From Gerris lacustris (lineage: Eukaryota > Arthropoda > Insecta > Hemiptera > Gerridae), in NCBI GenBank assembly GCA_951217055.1, contig OX578282.1, positions 12,339,877 to 12,403,876 on the forward strand: a DNA stretch of 64,000 nucleotides, written 5' to 3'. The position numbers and the translations under genes are program-made. The notes below the pieces were generated by a model. The model saw only the letters and a program-made list of their open reading frames with translations, ran no database searches and was not told the origin of the DNA. This document shows positions 1 through 10,975 of the stretch, piece by piece. How positions within the stretch are numbered: position 1 is the stretch's first letter; every line of letters begins with the position of its first letter.

Positions 1-957
1 ATTTTTTACCACTATTAAAAAAAGTATGTTTTTAATTGCTCATCTTCAAAATACCTTTAATTAATATTTTACTTTAAAAATACAATGTAAATATGTCCAA
101 TAATTTTTTATTTTAATATTCAACATTAATATAATATATTTATGAAGAAAAGAAAAAAATAGTATATTATGTTACTAGGCTGTGTTTTTTCTTTACCACT
201 GCAATTATACTGGCAATAATAACGGAAATAAATAAATAAATTAGAACAAGGATACATTTTTATAGAGAGTAACCCCGAACTAGGGACAGCCGGAGGGGGC
301 AATTCTGACATAATTTTTTTCTGATTACCTTAAAATATTAAATAAACAATTTTATAAAGAGTAACATTTAAAAAAAAAAAAAAATAAACCCACATTTTTC
401 TTGACAGTGTTTTAAAAAAATCAATTTTTTGGTGCAGTTTACTTAGTACGGAATTTTTAATATTATAATTCATCATTTTAATACAAGCAAAAATTATTAT
501 AAAGAATAACTTTTTCTCTGATTTTTTGTGATGATTTTTTTTTTTTATTTATTTGTCATTTACACCTATAGGCAACTCGAAATGGGGACATACTGTGTAT
601 TATATGTAATAAATTATTTGTAATTCAATTTAATTCTATTTGAGCTCATTAAACAAACTGGACATCGTTATTTTATAAGTTTTTTTTTTTTTTTAATAAA
701 AGTTAGTTTCACCCTAGTGAACTGTGGATGATGTCTAAACATTTTAAAAATTAAATAGCTTAATTCCTATTAACCGGAGCTAATATCTGAGGACAATATC
801 ATTTCTAACCCAAGATATTAAGCAAGTTGTGTAAACGTACTTTGTTTCTCCTTCAGAATTTTGTTTCTTAAGAGTTAAATAACCATGTGATAAAAATTGG
901 TTTAAAAAAATGGATCTGAAAAAAACGTAATATATCAAAACAATGAGGGGCTTGGTT
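1..957. other. A+T-rich DNA, no gene seen
   Basis: Homopolymer runs of A and T with short random open frames. I see no domain, splice structure or repeat that I can name. The short minus-strand frame near 126-311 reads as low-complexity noise. Confidence 0.6.
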
Positions 958-988
958 TTTTTTTTTTTTTTTTTTTTTAAAACAAACC

Positions 989-1660
989 TTTTTAGGGTTT
1001 CGTTGGTAAAACCAAAAAAAAGAAACCCTAAGGGTTTCGTTCTTGTGTCTGTCTGTCACTCTGTACGGTTATAACTTAAATCAAAAGAGGTATTAACATG
1101 AAACTTCCCAGTATTAAAGATCGTTTTGACGAGCACACAGGAAAAATATAGCAAACTCAAAATTATCAGCTGTTCAAATTAAAAATGGTGGATACTTCAA
1201 GCCTGTACTTTAAGTGTTTGTAACACGAGAAAAAAATATTTTTTTTAAAAAATTTTTGAGTGGGGTATCAAATGAAAGGTATTGAAGAGTAGATTACAAA
1301 TATGTATAACACTTGTGGGTAGTGTTTAATTTTCCACGCCATTTTGTGAAAATAAAAAACATCAAAATTTTGCATCCCCCCCCCCTAAAACAATATTTCT
1401 GCTGCTACAAAAAATAAAAAAAAATATGGAAATGTGGGGTCAGATGGGCCAAAGAAAAAATAAAAAACAAATTTTTTTTTTTTAAATGTTGAGTGGGGTA
1501 TCAAATGAAAGGTATTGAAGAGTAGATTACAAATATATATAAAACTTTTGGAACTTTCATTTTTTCATTCCATTTGCTAAAAACATCAAAATTTTGTGCC
1601 CCCCCCCCCCCCCCTTCCTATACCAATTACATGTTCGATACCAACGAAACCCTTTTTACG
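989..1660 (+). mobile_element. Family B non-autonomous element, copy 1
   Basis: The element opens with AGGGTTTC at 994, which pairs with GAAACCCT ending at 1029 as a terminal hairpin, and is followed by a TGTCTGTCTGTC tract. The far end carries CCAACGAAACCC (1641-1652), the reverse complement of GGGTTTCGTTGG near the start (995-1006), so the two ends form an inverted repeat. A closely related copy lies at 50455-51160 and a fragment at 14205-14385. There is no coding capacity. The superfamily is not recognised; the exact outer limits are approximate. Confidence 0.65.
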
Positions 1661-1814
1661 TGAGACTTCACGCCCAACCAATTTATTTAATTTACATGTC
1701 TAGTGGGACTACATAAATAAACAAATTGTTTTATTGTATTGAACCCAGATTCATATAATGTGTTGCGGGTAGTTTATTTCTATTTATTTTATACTTTATT
1801 TAATTGACAAATTT

Positions 1815-1969
1815 GGTTTCCCTGACTTTTGGCTTATTTTACCTAAAGTTTGGTTATTTTCCCTGATTTTAGGGTTATTTCAAAAAGTTTCCCTGACTTT
1901 CCCTGACCTAATTTTTTTTCCCTGACATTCCCTGACTTTCCCTGATTTTCCAGGTCAGTGTGAACCCTG
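1815..1969 (-). mobile_element. Transposon end with TCAGGGAAA subterminal repeats
   Basis: Read on the minus strand, the sequence begins CAGGGTTCACACTGACCTGG at 1969 and continues into seven spaced copies of TCAGGGAAA-type decamers. This terminus followed by (TCAGGGAAAG)n is a pattern I recognise from many invertebrate genomes as a DNA-transposon end. Only one end is visible here, so it is a fragment. The overlapping 113-codon minus-strand frame simply reads through these repeats and is not a gene. Confidence 0.5.
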
Positions 1970-1974
1970 TACAA

Positions 1975-2026
1975 ACTTATCAAATTAAAATAACACTCCG
2001 TAGCAAAGAACGGGTATCCAGCTAGT
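1975..2026 (+). mobile_element. Helitron-like 3' terminus
   Basis: A short hairpin (CCGT...ACGG, about 1998-2013) is followed by GGGTATCCAGCTAGT, ending in CTAGT at 2022-2026. A hairpin a few bases before CTRRT is the standard Helitron 3' end. The same string, including the upstream AAACTTATCAAATTAAAATA, recurs at 4811-4872. No Rep/helicase coding sequence is visible, so both would be non-autonomous. The 5' end was not located. Confidence 0.5.
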
Positions 2027-2183
2027 AAAACATAAAATAATGATTGCAAAAGAAAAAGTAAAACAATCAAAGAATGTAACAGAATATAAGCGAGAAGGAA
2101 GATAAGGGGTGGGAATGTTACGTAGTCTATACGATAATTCTCTCCTACATTAAAAAAAAAATCAGTCCGAGACGACTCAGACA

Positions 2184-2756
2184 AAGTTTCTCATATATAC
2201 GAGTTTATAATTACTTAGCCCAGTGTTTCCATTTATTAGTTTTCAAATGTACATTTAAATATTATTGAACATTGCATCAAAATGTATCATAAAAATAACT
2301 TCTCCAGGGCGGGGAATCGAACCCGGGCTCTCTTCGTCCACGTTTTAAGCTATTTTCTCCGGAACTAGATTTTTCCCGGGAAAACGGCTTATATCGTTGG
2401 ATTTGTATTCAAATGGACTACATTTTATAATTTTTTTAATCAAAATCGTCGGAACCGTTTTCGAGAAATATTTTTTTTTCATGTTTTTTCAGAGTTTTTG
2501 GGGGGTAGCGCCTCCAAATTTAGAGCCAAAATTAATTTCTTGATTCCGCCTCGGGGTATGATTTTTCTGAACATGTATGCCAAATTTCGTCAAAATCGGC
2601 CCAGTAGTTTAGGCTCCAGGCGTCTGCACAGACAACAGACATTTTTAAAAAAACACTTTTTTGGACTTAGGGACCTCAAAACGTGTAAATCCATCAAAAT
2701 ATCAAAATCGAATTTTCGCGCTATCACAATACTTTCTCTTTATATGAGAAAGTAAA
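2184..2756 (+). mobile_element. Family A inverted-repeat element, copy 1
   Basis: About 570 bp that starts TTTCTCATATA and ends TATATGAGAAAG, giving short terminal inverted repeats. The interior is shared with copies at 11405-11935 (reverse) and 33000-33535, and with fragments at 9832, 10749, 12665, 21700 and 46365. A segment at 2313-2324 is, on the minus strand, GGGTTCGATTCC, a good match to the pol III B box. The 85-codon frame in it is not a gene. Whether this is a DNA element that captured a tRNA-like piece or a SINE-derived composite is open. Confidence 0.7.
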
Positions 2757-4545
2757 AAATAATAATAATAAAACATAAATCTTCACTTTTTGAATAACTT
2801 TTAATTCTAAGGAAATAACAAAAAAAAAAAAAAAAAAAAATAGTTTGATTAAGAATTTAAATAAAATTACCTCTTACCATAATCTTTGTTTAATAAGATT
2901 GTTCATTATAAGTAAACATAAATGGGTAAATCTGCAATTATCAGGCCACCTTAGGAAAAGAGGTTAGAAAATTGGGGGCCTCACTCGAGTGCATTATTTA
3001 GACAAAGGGATATCACCTCTAAAATGTATTAATTTTATAGATATAAGCTTTCTAATGTATAAATCATAAAAATAAACTGTTTTGACAAAGGGATATACTC
3101 TCTTAAGTGTATAAATCAAGCGAAATTGTGGTGCCAAGCGATTCTCGACTGTAACGCCCACTACAGATTAGCCAATGATTCAATTATAAACTTAATAGGT
3201 AAATAGAAAGAATCAATCTACCTTTATAGCTTCGCTTCGTTCTTTCAATCCATCCTATGTATATCATCATATTCCATTATATTCTCTAAATGCTGTTATA
3301 AATATACGTAGAATTAACTTTGAAAGATATTATCGTCGATATTATAACGAAATAACGAATCGATCTATCTCCAAAGGCAAGATTTTAACACAGAACAACG
3401 AACAATTAATAAAACATAAACTATACACGAAAGATGTACTTTTCGAAAGAAAAACGTATAGAAATCAAAAAGAAACATTTGAATTATAACACACAGTACA
3501 AATATAAAGACCCGCTACACGATTTAAAATAATTTTCCTCGATTAAGAAGTGAATTTAAAGTAAGATTCGACTAAAATTACTGTTGACCTAATTAGAGAA
3601 GTACAATTTGGCCGACGCGACGCATTAAAACTAAGGGAAAACCGCCACATCGCAGCGGCCATTTTCAGGGCTACCACACAGGGCTACCATCGTATCAAAA
3701 TTAAATAATCTAAAATTAATAATAAAAAATTGTTTAAAATAAATAAATACATATAAATAATAATAATTATAAATAATAATTATTCTTCATGGTAATATTA
3801 TATTTTAAATATGTTTTTAGTTTAACCGAAACAAAATATGTTTAAGTTATTATATTTTTTAATAATTTTGTTATTATATATATTCATTATTGGATTAACC
3901 TCATTGTACTGTGGTAAGTGAAAAAATGTTTTGTTTACATAAATTTAAATTAATAAATGTTTAACAAAAAGACTTTGTTTGTTAAAACAAGTTAAATCAA
4001 ATGCTATTTTAAGTTGAAAGTAGAACTACAGTATATGAAGCCTACTATACATCGCAAATCGCTACTATCGATTGTTATATTGACGCCATATTTCAATATA
4101 TCCAAATAATGTGTGATTTGCGTAATTTTACACGTTTTAACGAAAATGTGTTTGTTTTAGGTTTGAATCTAATTTTGTTAACCTTAATTTTTTTTTTGCT
4201 CAAGAATATTTAATCGCCGTTCCATACCGCTTCGCGGAGCGCTTATTTCTAAAAAAATAACAACCCTCCTGCATATAGACCAGGTAGAGTTCCAAATCGA
4301 AATATAAAAGAGTTTAACAGACAACAGACAAGATATATCGATATATTAAGTCTTGAAAGAGGTTGATAGTGAGATACCGTGTTATCAGAAAGAGCCCCAT
4401 ATACTGTAGTTCAGCCGTCAAGGTATATGTGTATGTTCTATATACAAATCTACAGTTTTGGTCCGATCTCAATGAAAATTTGCATATTTGACGTTCAAAG
4501 CAAGGAGAAAATCACTGTCTACATAACATTTAGAAATTTAAATTT
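2757..4545. other. Intergenic, no gene; weak repeats only
   Basis: A+T-rich sequence with one small direct repeat (GACAAAGGGATAT at about 3001 and 3084) and a short GC-richer patch near 3610-3700. No coding potential or named element was recognised. Confidence 0.5.
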
Positions 4546-4548
4546 TGG

Positions 4549-4710
4549 GTCACAGGGGTACGGGGTAAACACAAGTGATGAATACGGGGTCAAAGTAATG
4601 AATACCCTTCATGATGCATATAATTGAAAAGCTCTTTAAGAGTACAGTAATTGTTGGTATGTACAGTTTTGTCATATTGTCATTTAGGAGGGGGGTGAAT
4701 TTGGGATATT
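4549..4710 (+). repeat. Family F dispersed repeat, copy 1
   Basis: Contains CACAGGGGTACGGGGTA, then GATGCAT, then AGCTCTTTAAGAGTACAG. The same ordered blocks recur at 61970-62112 (same strand) and 56505-56640 (opposite strand), so this is a dispersed family of at least three copies. Limits are approximate and no coding sequence is present. Confidence 0.65.
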
Positions 4711-4801
4711 TGCAAATTATCTTATCAAAGAGGAGGGGATATTGAAATAAGTGGGAGGGATGGAATCTAGATATTCTCGCATAGTAAAATAGTTTCTTGA
4801 C

Positions 4802-4872
4802 GGTAGTTTATAAACTTATCAAATTAAAATAACACTCCGTGTCCGTAGCGAAGCACAGGGTATCCAGCTAGT
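4802..4872 (+). mobile_element. Helitron-like 3' terminus, second copy
   Basis: Same terminal block as at 1975-2026: AAACTTATCAAATTAAAATA, a GC-rich imperfect hairpin around GTAGCGAAGC, then GGGTATCCAGCTAGT with CTAGT at 4868-4872. Two copies with the same abrupt end support a true terminus. The 5' end and any coding region were not found. Confidence 0.5.
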
Positions 4873-4879
4873 ATTGTAG

Positions 4880-5490
4880 GAAGTAGGAAAAAGTGGCGGC
4901 AATTAGGGCCCCTGGAAGGGAAATAGAGGGGCCCCTAAAGGTTTCCAGGGGGCCTCCAAAACCTACTAGTAGGAAATATGAATTTTTATGACTAAAGAAA
5001 CCATTGTAGTGTTTTTCTGGCTAGCATGCCGGATTTTTCAACCATGTATGGTTAAAAATGAATGGTGGTGTATTTAATATTTTTTCAACTTTGGATATGT
5101 CCAAATAAAACTGAACAAATCATTAATCATTGATTTTGTTGACTGCTTGGTATGGATCACTCAAGTTTCCAATCACACTGTCAATTAAAACATAAAAAAA
5201 CTTCAACTTTGAAGCGATTTTCTGGGTCCTCTGTGGATTTTTCTTGAAACCCTTCGGGATACAACTTAGTAATTTTTCGCTTCTTAGTCTCGGTACCGGG
5301 AGATTCTCTCGCAAACTTAATCACCACACCTGGCTGACAACTTTAATATTAACTAATATTATTTTTATTTATTATCACGAATATAATTATTTAATATTTC
5401 AATCATAAATATTGGCGTGATTGGATGTTCGGGGCTTGAGAAGCGGGCCCCCTGAATCAGCCGTACCTGCCGCCCCCTCTCGACGGGCCG
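4880..5490. mobile_element. Possible hAT-like remnant
   Basis: The left side shows GTGGCGGCAATTAGGGCCCC and the right side, reverse-complemented, shows GGGGGCGGCAGG followed by GGGGGCCCGC. These resemble the ends and GGGGCCC subterminal motifs of the clear hAT element at 14968-16447, but the match is loose and no target duplication was found. Confidence 0.25.
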
Positions 5491-6109
5491 GTATATATAT
5501 AACTGTAACTGTGCTAAATAGAGGAAAGAGATTTACATTTTTATTATAACTATAACTCAAGTCAAATAATTGAATTTTTGTACGTTAATTTTAACTGAAA
5601 AAAAGGAATTCTATTAATTATATGATCGTTTGACTACTATAGACTAAAATTCAAACCTTTTATTTTCTCCTCACGGTTCATTACAGCTACAGGTACTATT
5701 GTAGAGGTACAGGTGTGCAGTTATTGTTGTTTATATGACTTGCATTCAACTTAAAAAGGATGTAGTCCAATGCCCTATTATAAGCGTGAAGAAGTTCAAA
5801 CTTAACAATTAAAAATGCATAAATGTAAATATTAACTTACCAACTTATTTCGATCAGCTGATGCCGTTCTAGGTTCTCTATTAATAATCAACTCACGTTA
5901 GGATTTTCTATCATTAACTAATAATCACACACGGAGGTACTTGCCACCAAATACTTTTTAGGGTTTTGTAGGTTATTATTTATTATGCATATATATACGA
6001 TATTACATATATATTCTGAAATAACATTTTATTATTCCCCCAACCCGCCCTGCATGAAAGTAAAAAAATGTAAACAACTTTAGTTGGGAAGCCCCAAAAA
6101 ACCAAAACA

Positions 6110-6190
6110 GTGTAGAGCAAGGAGAGTAGAGTAGGAGACCCTGGTTCGAACCCCCGGGGTGTCACAGAGATTTTTATCAGTAATAAAAGA
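6110..6190 (+). repeat. tRNA-like SINE fragment (B box)
   Basis: CTGGTTCGAACCC at about 6141-6153 matches the pol III B box, and the bases after it resemble a tRNA 3' half, followed by an A-rich stretch. No convincing A box, D arm or full cloverleaf could be drawn, so I do not call a tRNA gene; a degenerate tRNA-derived SINE is the best guess. Confidence 0.3.
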
Positions 6191-6943
6191 AAGTTAAATT
6201 AAATTTTTCCGGCAATTTTCATCGCCCCATCATAATGTATAAGCATGAATTATTTTTTAAAAAAAATAGGACTAGCCATTATAGGGTGGTTGGGGTCAAC
6301 TCTAAAAATCTATAGCAATTGGCAAATCTTAACATAATGAGGCTCAATGATGTTTGTCATTAAAAAAAAGGAACACATTCACGGTTGAAAGACAACGAAA
6401 GACTAACGACTGAATCTTAAATCCGAAATAATATAGGTAGATATAGAAGCAAGTCCTTACACTCCCTACCCCAACTTTATACAAAGGGTAAATCCTGCCA
6501 CCCTACTCTCTTGTGTATCATCTTTGCTTTACATTTTAAAATAAAAAAACAACAAAATACTAAGAAATTATAAATAAAAAAGATCTTGTTGGACGAGTGC
6601 CAATGGAAATGGCCGTTTCTTAGAAAATAAACAGGTGCAGGTGGATGTTAGAACTCAACAATTAAAAAAAAAATAACAAAAAGTTCTTTCTGGTTCTAAG
6701 AATCATCTTGTTTTTCACTCATTTTATTCCAGTAAAAAGAACATTATTTCATTATCTAATTACTCTTCAGTTTAAAAACGTAAATAAATGTATGTAAACT
6801 CCAAAATAAAACCTAATTTCAGATATAAACCAGAACCACTTTCAGTTATTAAGTAAAATGTTCAAATTAATAACGAAGAAATTTTCTTTAAATACTTATA
6901 TTGAGAACCTAACCAAAATACCTAATAGGAAAACCAAACTTTT

Positions 6944-8400
6944 TTGGTATTAGGGTCATTTTCAAATAAAATGTACCTTTAGGGAAATCAATTTGGCTAC
7001 TTTATAGAAAATTTAAATAAGCCTTAGACATGATAATATTGATTATTCTGACACATCAGGGACTTAGGATGACATTTTAGTTCAAGAACAGTCAGTTTTC
7101 GAATTTATTTACATACATATGACCATATATACATAAAATAATCACATTTTTGTCGTAATGAGTGTTACTATCATAAAAACGGTATTTTTTTAGATTTTGT
7201 TTCTCTTTTTTTATGAAACGTTACTAAATTGTATATATGACGTTAATATTCTCTTTCATCCCACCAGAAATATTTTTTAGACCTAAAATATATGTAATTT
7301 CTTAAAAAAAGTAATGAGTGTTACATTTATTATCTTTTAATGTTTCCTCAAAGCTTCAAAAATGTAAAGGATACGTTTTCAGTGCATTGTAATAAAAGTT
7401 TTTATTATAAAGAAGAAGAAAAAAAAATTTTTCTTTATTAAAAAAATAGTTGGACACGGCTACCCATAAGAATTTGTTGTTATTCAAGTAACACTCATTA
7501 CATTATGGTAACACTCATTACACATTTATATATTGGACCTAGAAAAAATTAAATTTTAACACAAACTTTAAATTTTAAACTTTTATTTACAATTTTTGTT
7601 TACATGCAGCAAATTTATTTTTTGTAAAAACATTAAACTTAATAATTTTTTTTAAACTTTAAAAAATCTTTCTTCGGAAACTATGTTTCTTAATTAAACC
7701 AATTTAATGTGTACTGATTATATTAATTAATAACTACTAAATCATATTAATAACATAAATAAATGTTGATTACAACTACAAAAAATGATGGTAACACTCA
7801 TTAAAATGAATAAAAATACTCACCATTTTTTTTTAGTGAAATATTAATTGTAAAGAAGAATAAAGTGCTATCAATATAAAAAGTCGTTGATTACTGACTT
7901 AAATGTCTTCTTAACATAAACAAACCTTAATCGCTCCTTCTTTCTTTCATACTCACCCTCTAATTCTGCCTACTCTTATCGGTAACACTCATTACAAAAC
8001 CCTTGGGACATACATATAAATATATTTGTTTCGTTTTGTACTAAAGTTTTATTTTTTCCTATCCCATTAATATAAACTTGGATATTTTATTGGTTAAAAA
8101 AAAATATAATGAAAAAAAAACTTATGAAAAAATTGAATAAAAATCACATTACATTGTTATCGAAACTACTGTGGGACGTAAAACTCATTACAATTTTTAA
8201 CATTAAAATTTTTTGAAGCAAGAAATTTTCACCTTATAAGCCATAAAATGGCCCTGATCAACACAATAATAGACAGACATCTGATCAATAAACCTAAAGG
8301 TTTTTTTATTTTTCATTAATATGAATATTTTTAGTTACAATAAAATTGTAAAATCTTGGGACATAAAAGGTACATTTTATTTGCAAATGACCCAATAACG
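6944..8400. mobile_element. 1.46-kb inverted-repeat element with a 14-bp motif array
   Basis: The two ends share about 30 bp in inverted orientation: the left arm has GGGTCATTTTCAAATAAAAT then GTACCTTT (6953-6980), and the right arm reverse-complemented has GGGTCATTTGCAAATAAAAT then GTACCTTT (about 8366-8394). Between them lie seven copies of GTAACACTCATTAC or its complement. There is no open reading frame of note, so it is a non-autonomous DNA element. The superfamily was not recognised and no target duplication could be assigned. Confidence 0.65.
7155..8191. repeat. Seven dispersed copies of GTAACACTCATTAC
   Basis: Copies sit at 7155-7168 and 7311-7324 (complement orientation) and at 7488-7501, 7508-7521, 7791-7804 (last base changed), 7982-7995 and 8178-8191 (one internal change). 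The motif has GTAA/TTAC inverted ends. The two left copies point one way and the five right copies the other, as transposase-binding subterminal repeats often do. Function is inferred, not shown. Confidence 0.75.
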
Positions 8401-8533
8401 TTTGCACTTTTAATATTATCATATGAATACTCTTTACTTTGTTAAACAAAACAGAGTTTTTCTTTTAAAAATAATTTATTCTGAACTAATTTGATTGCAT
8501 TTCTTTTGCATTTTTAATCATATTATTATATAT

Positions 8534-9146
8534 AATAATTTCAAGATAAAAAGAACTTTTTATATACTACGTTTTTAAATTTTATGTTGAATCGTATGTA
8601 ATGTTGATAATATAATTGTTATTGTTATATAATATATAATGTTAGTAAAAAAAAATTGTTCCGAATTTATTTACTTCACATAAATGACAACCATCCAGAG
8701 AGCTGATCTTAAACCTATAAAAGGATAAATCTTTGTACAACGGATCTCCCCAACACCAAATCTAAGCGTGCCATCGATATATTTGAAATAATATAATCGA
8801 TAAATAATATAATCGATATTTCCTGTTTTGCTGTCATTCAATGTTTATCTATCACAAATTTGAGACCCGTCAAAATGAAGATTGCGTAAATATTGGATAT
8901 GGCAAAACAAATAAAATAACTTGCGGATTTTTTCCGAACTAACTTTCCGCACAGCAAAATTTGCTAAGCTAATTAAATTCTGCTTAAAGATGGCTAAAAG
9001 TATTAAAATAATGCATTGTCATCGTGTTCTGAGCTATGCTAAAAGTTTCAAATGTCTAGCTATTCGGGAAGTTAGTTAGAAATCGATTGCCAGATTTGTA
9101 CCGGACAAACAAACAAGAATGTAAGCTAATAAAAACGTAGTAAAAA
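8534..9146 (+). repeat. Family G dispersed repeat, copy 1
   Basis: About 610 bp nearly identical to 39231-39818, starting ATAATTTCAAGATAAAAAG and ending with a CAAACAAACAAG tract and GCTAATAAAAACGTAGTAAAA. The main difference is a stretch near 8795-8833 carrying ATAATCGATA repeats that is missing from the other copy. No coding sequence or terminal inverted repeats. The tract near the end suggests a retroposed 3' tail, but the family is not identified. Confidence 0.7.
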
Positions 9147-9160
9147 TTAGATTACAAATA

Positions 9161-9735
9161 CAGTAAGACCCCCGTTAATCCAGACACGCGGTAGTCCGGA
9201 ACCCTCAGTAATCTGGACGGTTCTCCATTCCATGGGGACTGAAAGCCCGGAACATCAAATGTATACCCCAAAAATCGCTCTTATAAATATTCCCGCTGAC
9301 TCTGTGAACAATGACAATTTGTTAAATGCACTGAAAAATATAAATAACGTAAAAAAGGATTGTTCAGTCTATACTCAATTACTCATGCCATTATACTTTG
9401 TTATTCTGGCAACGCGGGAACGTGGTTTTATTTTTTCCCTCTAATAGGTTGGCCAATCTGAGCAGTCATATTTACAAAGTATAATGGCATGAGAATACCT
9501 GCATGTTAGAAACTGATAAGAATGTACACATATTATGAATTTTCATCCTTCACAATGTAATTGCAAATCACGTTAATGCTGTACATTTAATTTATCCATG
9601 TATAATATGTAAATACAAATGCAGTATCTATATACAATTTTGTTCGTTATATTTTTAAAACCTTGCTAATCCGGAAATCCCACTTATCCGGACAAACCTC
9701 TGCCTGAATTCGTCCGTATTAACGAGTATTTAGTT
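9161..9735. mobile_element. Tigger/pogo-like MITE remnant
   Basis: The left end is CAGTAAGACCCCCGTTAATC followed by further blocks ending TCCGGA or TCTGGA; the right end, reverse-complemented, contains CGTTAATACGGA, GTCCGGATAAGTGG and TCCGGATTAGC. Repeated TAATCCGGA units at CAGTA...CCCCCGTTAAT ends are typical of Tigger/pogo-type (IS630-Tc1-mariner) elements. A TA precedes the left end. The 70-codon frame inside (9232-9444) shows no transposase motif. The right end is more decayed than the left. Confidence 0.6.
9382..9493. repeat. 20-bp perfect inverted repeat inside the Tigger remnant
   Basis: CTCATGCCATTATACTTTGT at 9382-9401 is the exact reverse complement of 9474-9493, with a 72-bp spacer. 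It could be a small hairpin element that inserted into the Tigger copy, or part of the Tigger interior. Confidence 0.75.
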
Positions 9736-9831
9736 TTAATATTTTTTATTAAAACTAATACACACAATTATCATTATGAGGTTAAATTCAATCTTTATTA
9801 AAAATGTTAATAATTTATCGAGTTTATTAGT

Positions 9832-9955
9832 TTAGGCTCCACCCATCTCCACAGGCGACAGACTGCTAACAACGGTGTTTTGAAAGGGGACCTCAAAAAG
9901 CGTGTTAATCCAGCAAAATCGAATTTTCGCGCCTTCACAAAATTTACAATAGTAC
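9832..9955 (+). repeat. Family A fragment
   Basis: Matches the last quarter of family A: TTTAGGCTCCACSCATCT-type block, GGGGACCTCAAAA, then ATCGAATTTTCGCGCC. The 5' part and the terminal repeat are absent, so it is a truncated copy. Confidence 0.55.
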
Positions 9956-10139
9956 ATTTTGTGATCGAATAACAAATATGTTATTAGAATAAGAAATAAG
10001 ATGGTCTTATTTTGGAGGATGGGACCGACTATGTGTTCTTAGACGGCTATTTTAGAAATAGCGGTCGAAGGAAAAAGTATATGAGGGGAGTTCAAGTTCA
10101 AGTTTGACGAATGACATTGATTTACAAAAATATATCTAT

Positions 10140-10640
10140 ATTTTGGTGAGACCCAGCGTGAGGTGACGGAGGGGGTATCAGCAGTAGTTACCTCCTGTTC
10201 GTTCATAGATTCCTGTTACATGGTCTGGTAAAGCGCAACTCCGGTGCAGACGTGAGTACAGCGGCGACGCGTCGGGCCTGCGGAGTAGCAGGGGAAGCCA
10301 TATCACCTCGGGCCTGCGGGTTGCACGGGTTAGCCTACAACGGCAACAGATAAGGAACTCTATCTCTCCCCCCCATGCCAGTTCAGTTCTGTGTGGCCTA
10401 GCTGAACGCAACCAGTTATCGCTATTCTTGGATGTACGACGTACAGTAAAGAAGTGTTTCTTCAGGTTGCACGTCGTATATCCAAGTTTCTGCCCAGGGA
10501 TAATTGGAAATGCCTTAAAACTAGGATTGGAACCATTACCAAATTTGCGGGAATTTGGCCTACCCCAGCTCAAGTAACATTTATTTACTCCCATTCAAAC
10601 CGTGACGGTTCTGGTCTACTGGTCGAAAAGGTGATTTACT
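10140..10640. other. GC-richer island, unassigned
   Basis: Clearly higher G+C than its surroundings. Open frames exist on both strands (138 codons on minus at 10178-10594; 62 codons on plus), but neither shows a recognisable domain. An inverted repeat (CTTGGATGTACGACGT at 10427 against 10471-10486, one mismatch) lies inside. On the minus strand a short frame begins MASPATPQARRVAAV. A retroelement 5' region or LTR is possible; a host exon cannot be excluded. Confidence 0.3.
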
Positions 10641-10748
10641 AATAACATTAAACCAGACTTTTGCTTAGTATATACTACAATACGATACAACTAATGAATA
10701 ATATATGTTATATATTATTATCCTAAATAAATAAATAAACTAACCCAA

Positions 10749-10975
10749 ACTTTCTCATACTCGTATACTAGTACATAATTTACTTGGTCTAGTGTTTCAC
10801 ATTTGATAGATTTATTAAGTTTTTATGTTACATTTAATTATTAAAAATATGATCAAAATTTAGCATAAAAACAACTCCTCATCGGCGGGGAATCGAACCC
10901 AGCCTCTCCCTGTCCACGTTTATAGCTTCTTTCTCAGGGACTAGATTTTTTTAAGTCGAAAGCGTCTTAGACTAA
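10749..10975 (+). mobile_element. Family A, 5' partial copy
   Basis: Starts CTTTCTCATA and runs through the family A left half, including GGCGGGGAATCGAACCCAG (B-box complement), the TCCACGTTTATAGCT block and GGGACTAGATTTTT. It then leaves the family, so the right half is missing. Confidence 0.6.

Noticed and set aside
1843..2184. 113-codon minus-strand frame with hydrophobic segments
   Set aside because: It runs through a Helitron-like end and the TCAGGGAAA transposon end, so it is a chance frame.
6110..6190. tRNA gene
   Set aside because: Only a B-box-like 3' half is visible; no D arm, anticodon arm or acceptor pairing could be drawn.
10178..10594. 138-codon minus-strand frame in a GC-rich island
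   Set aside because: Composition explains the openness; no recognisable domain, and another frame is open on the opposite strand.
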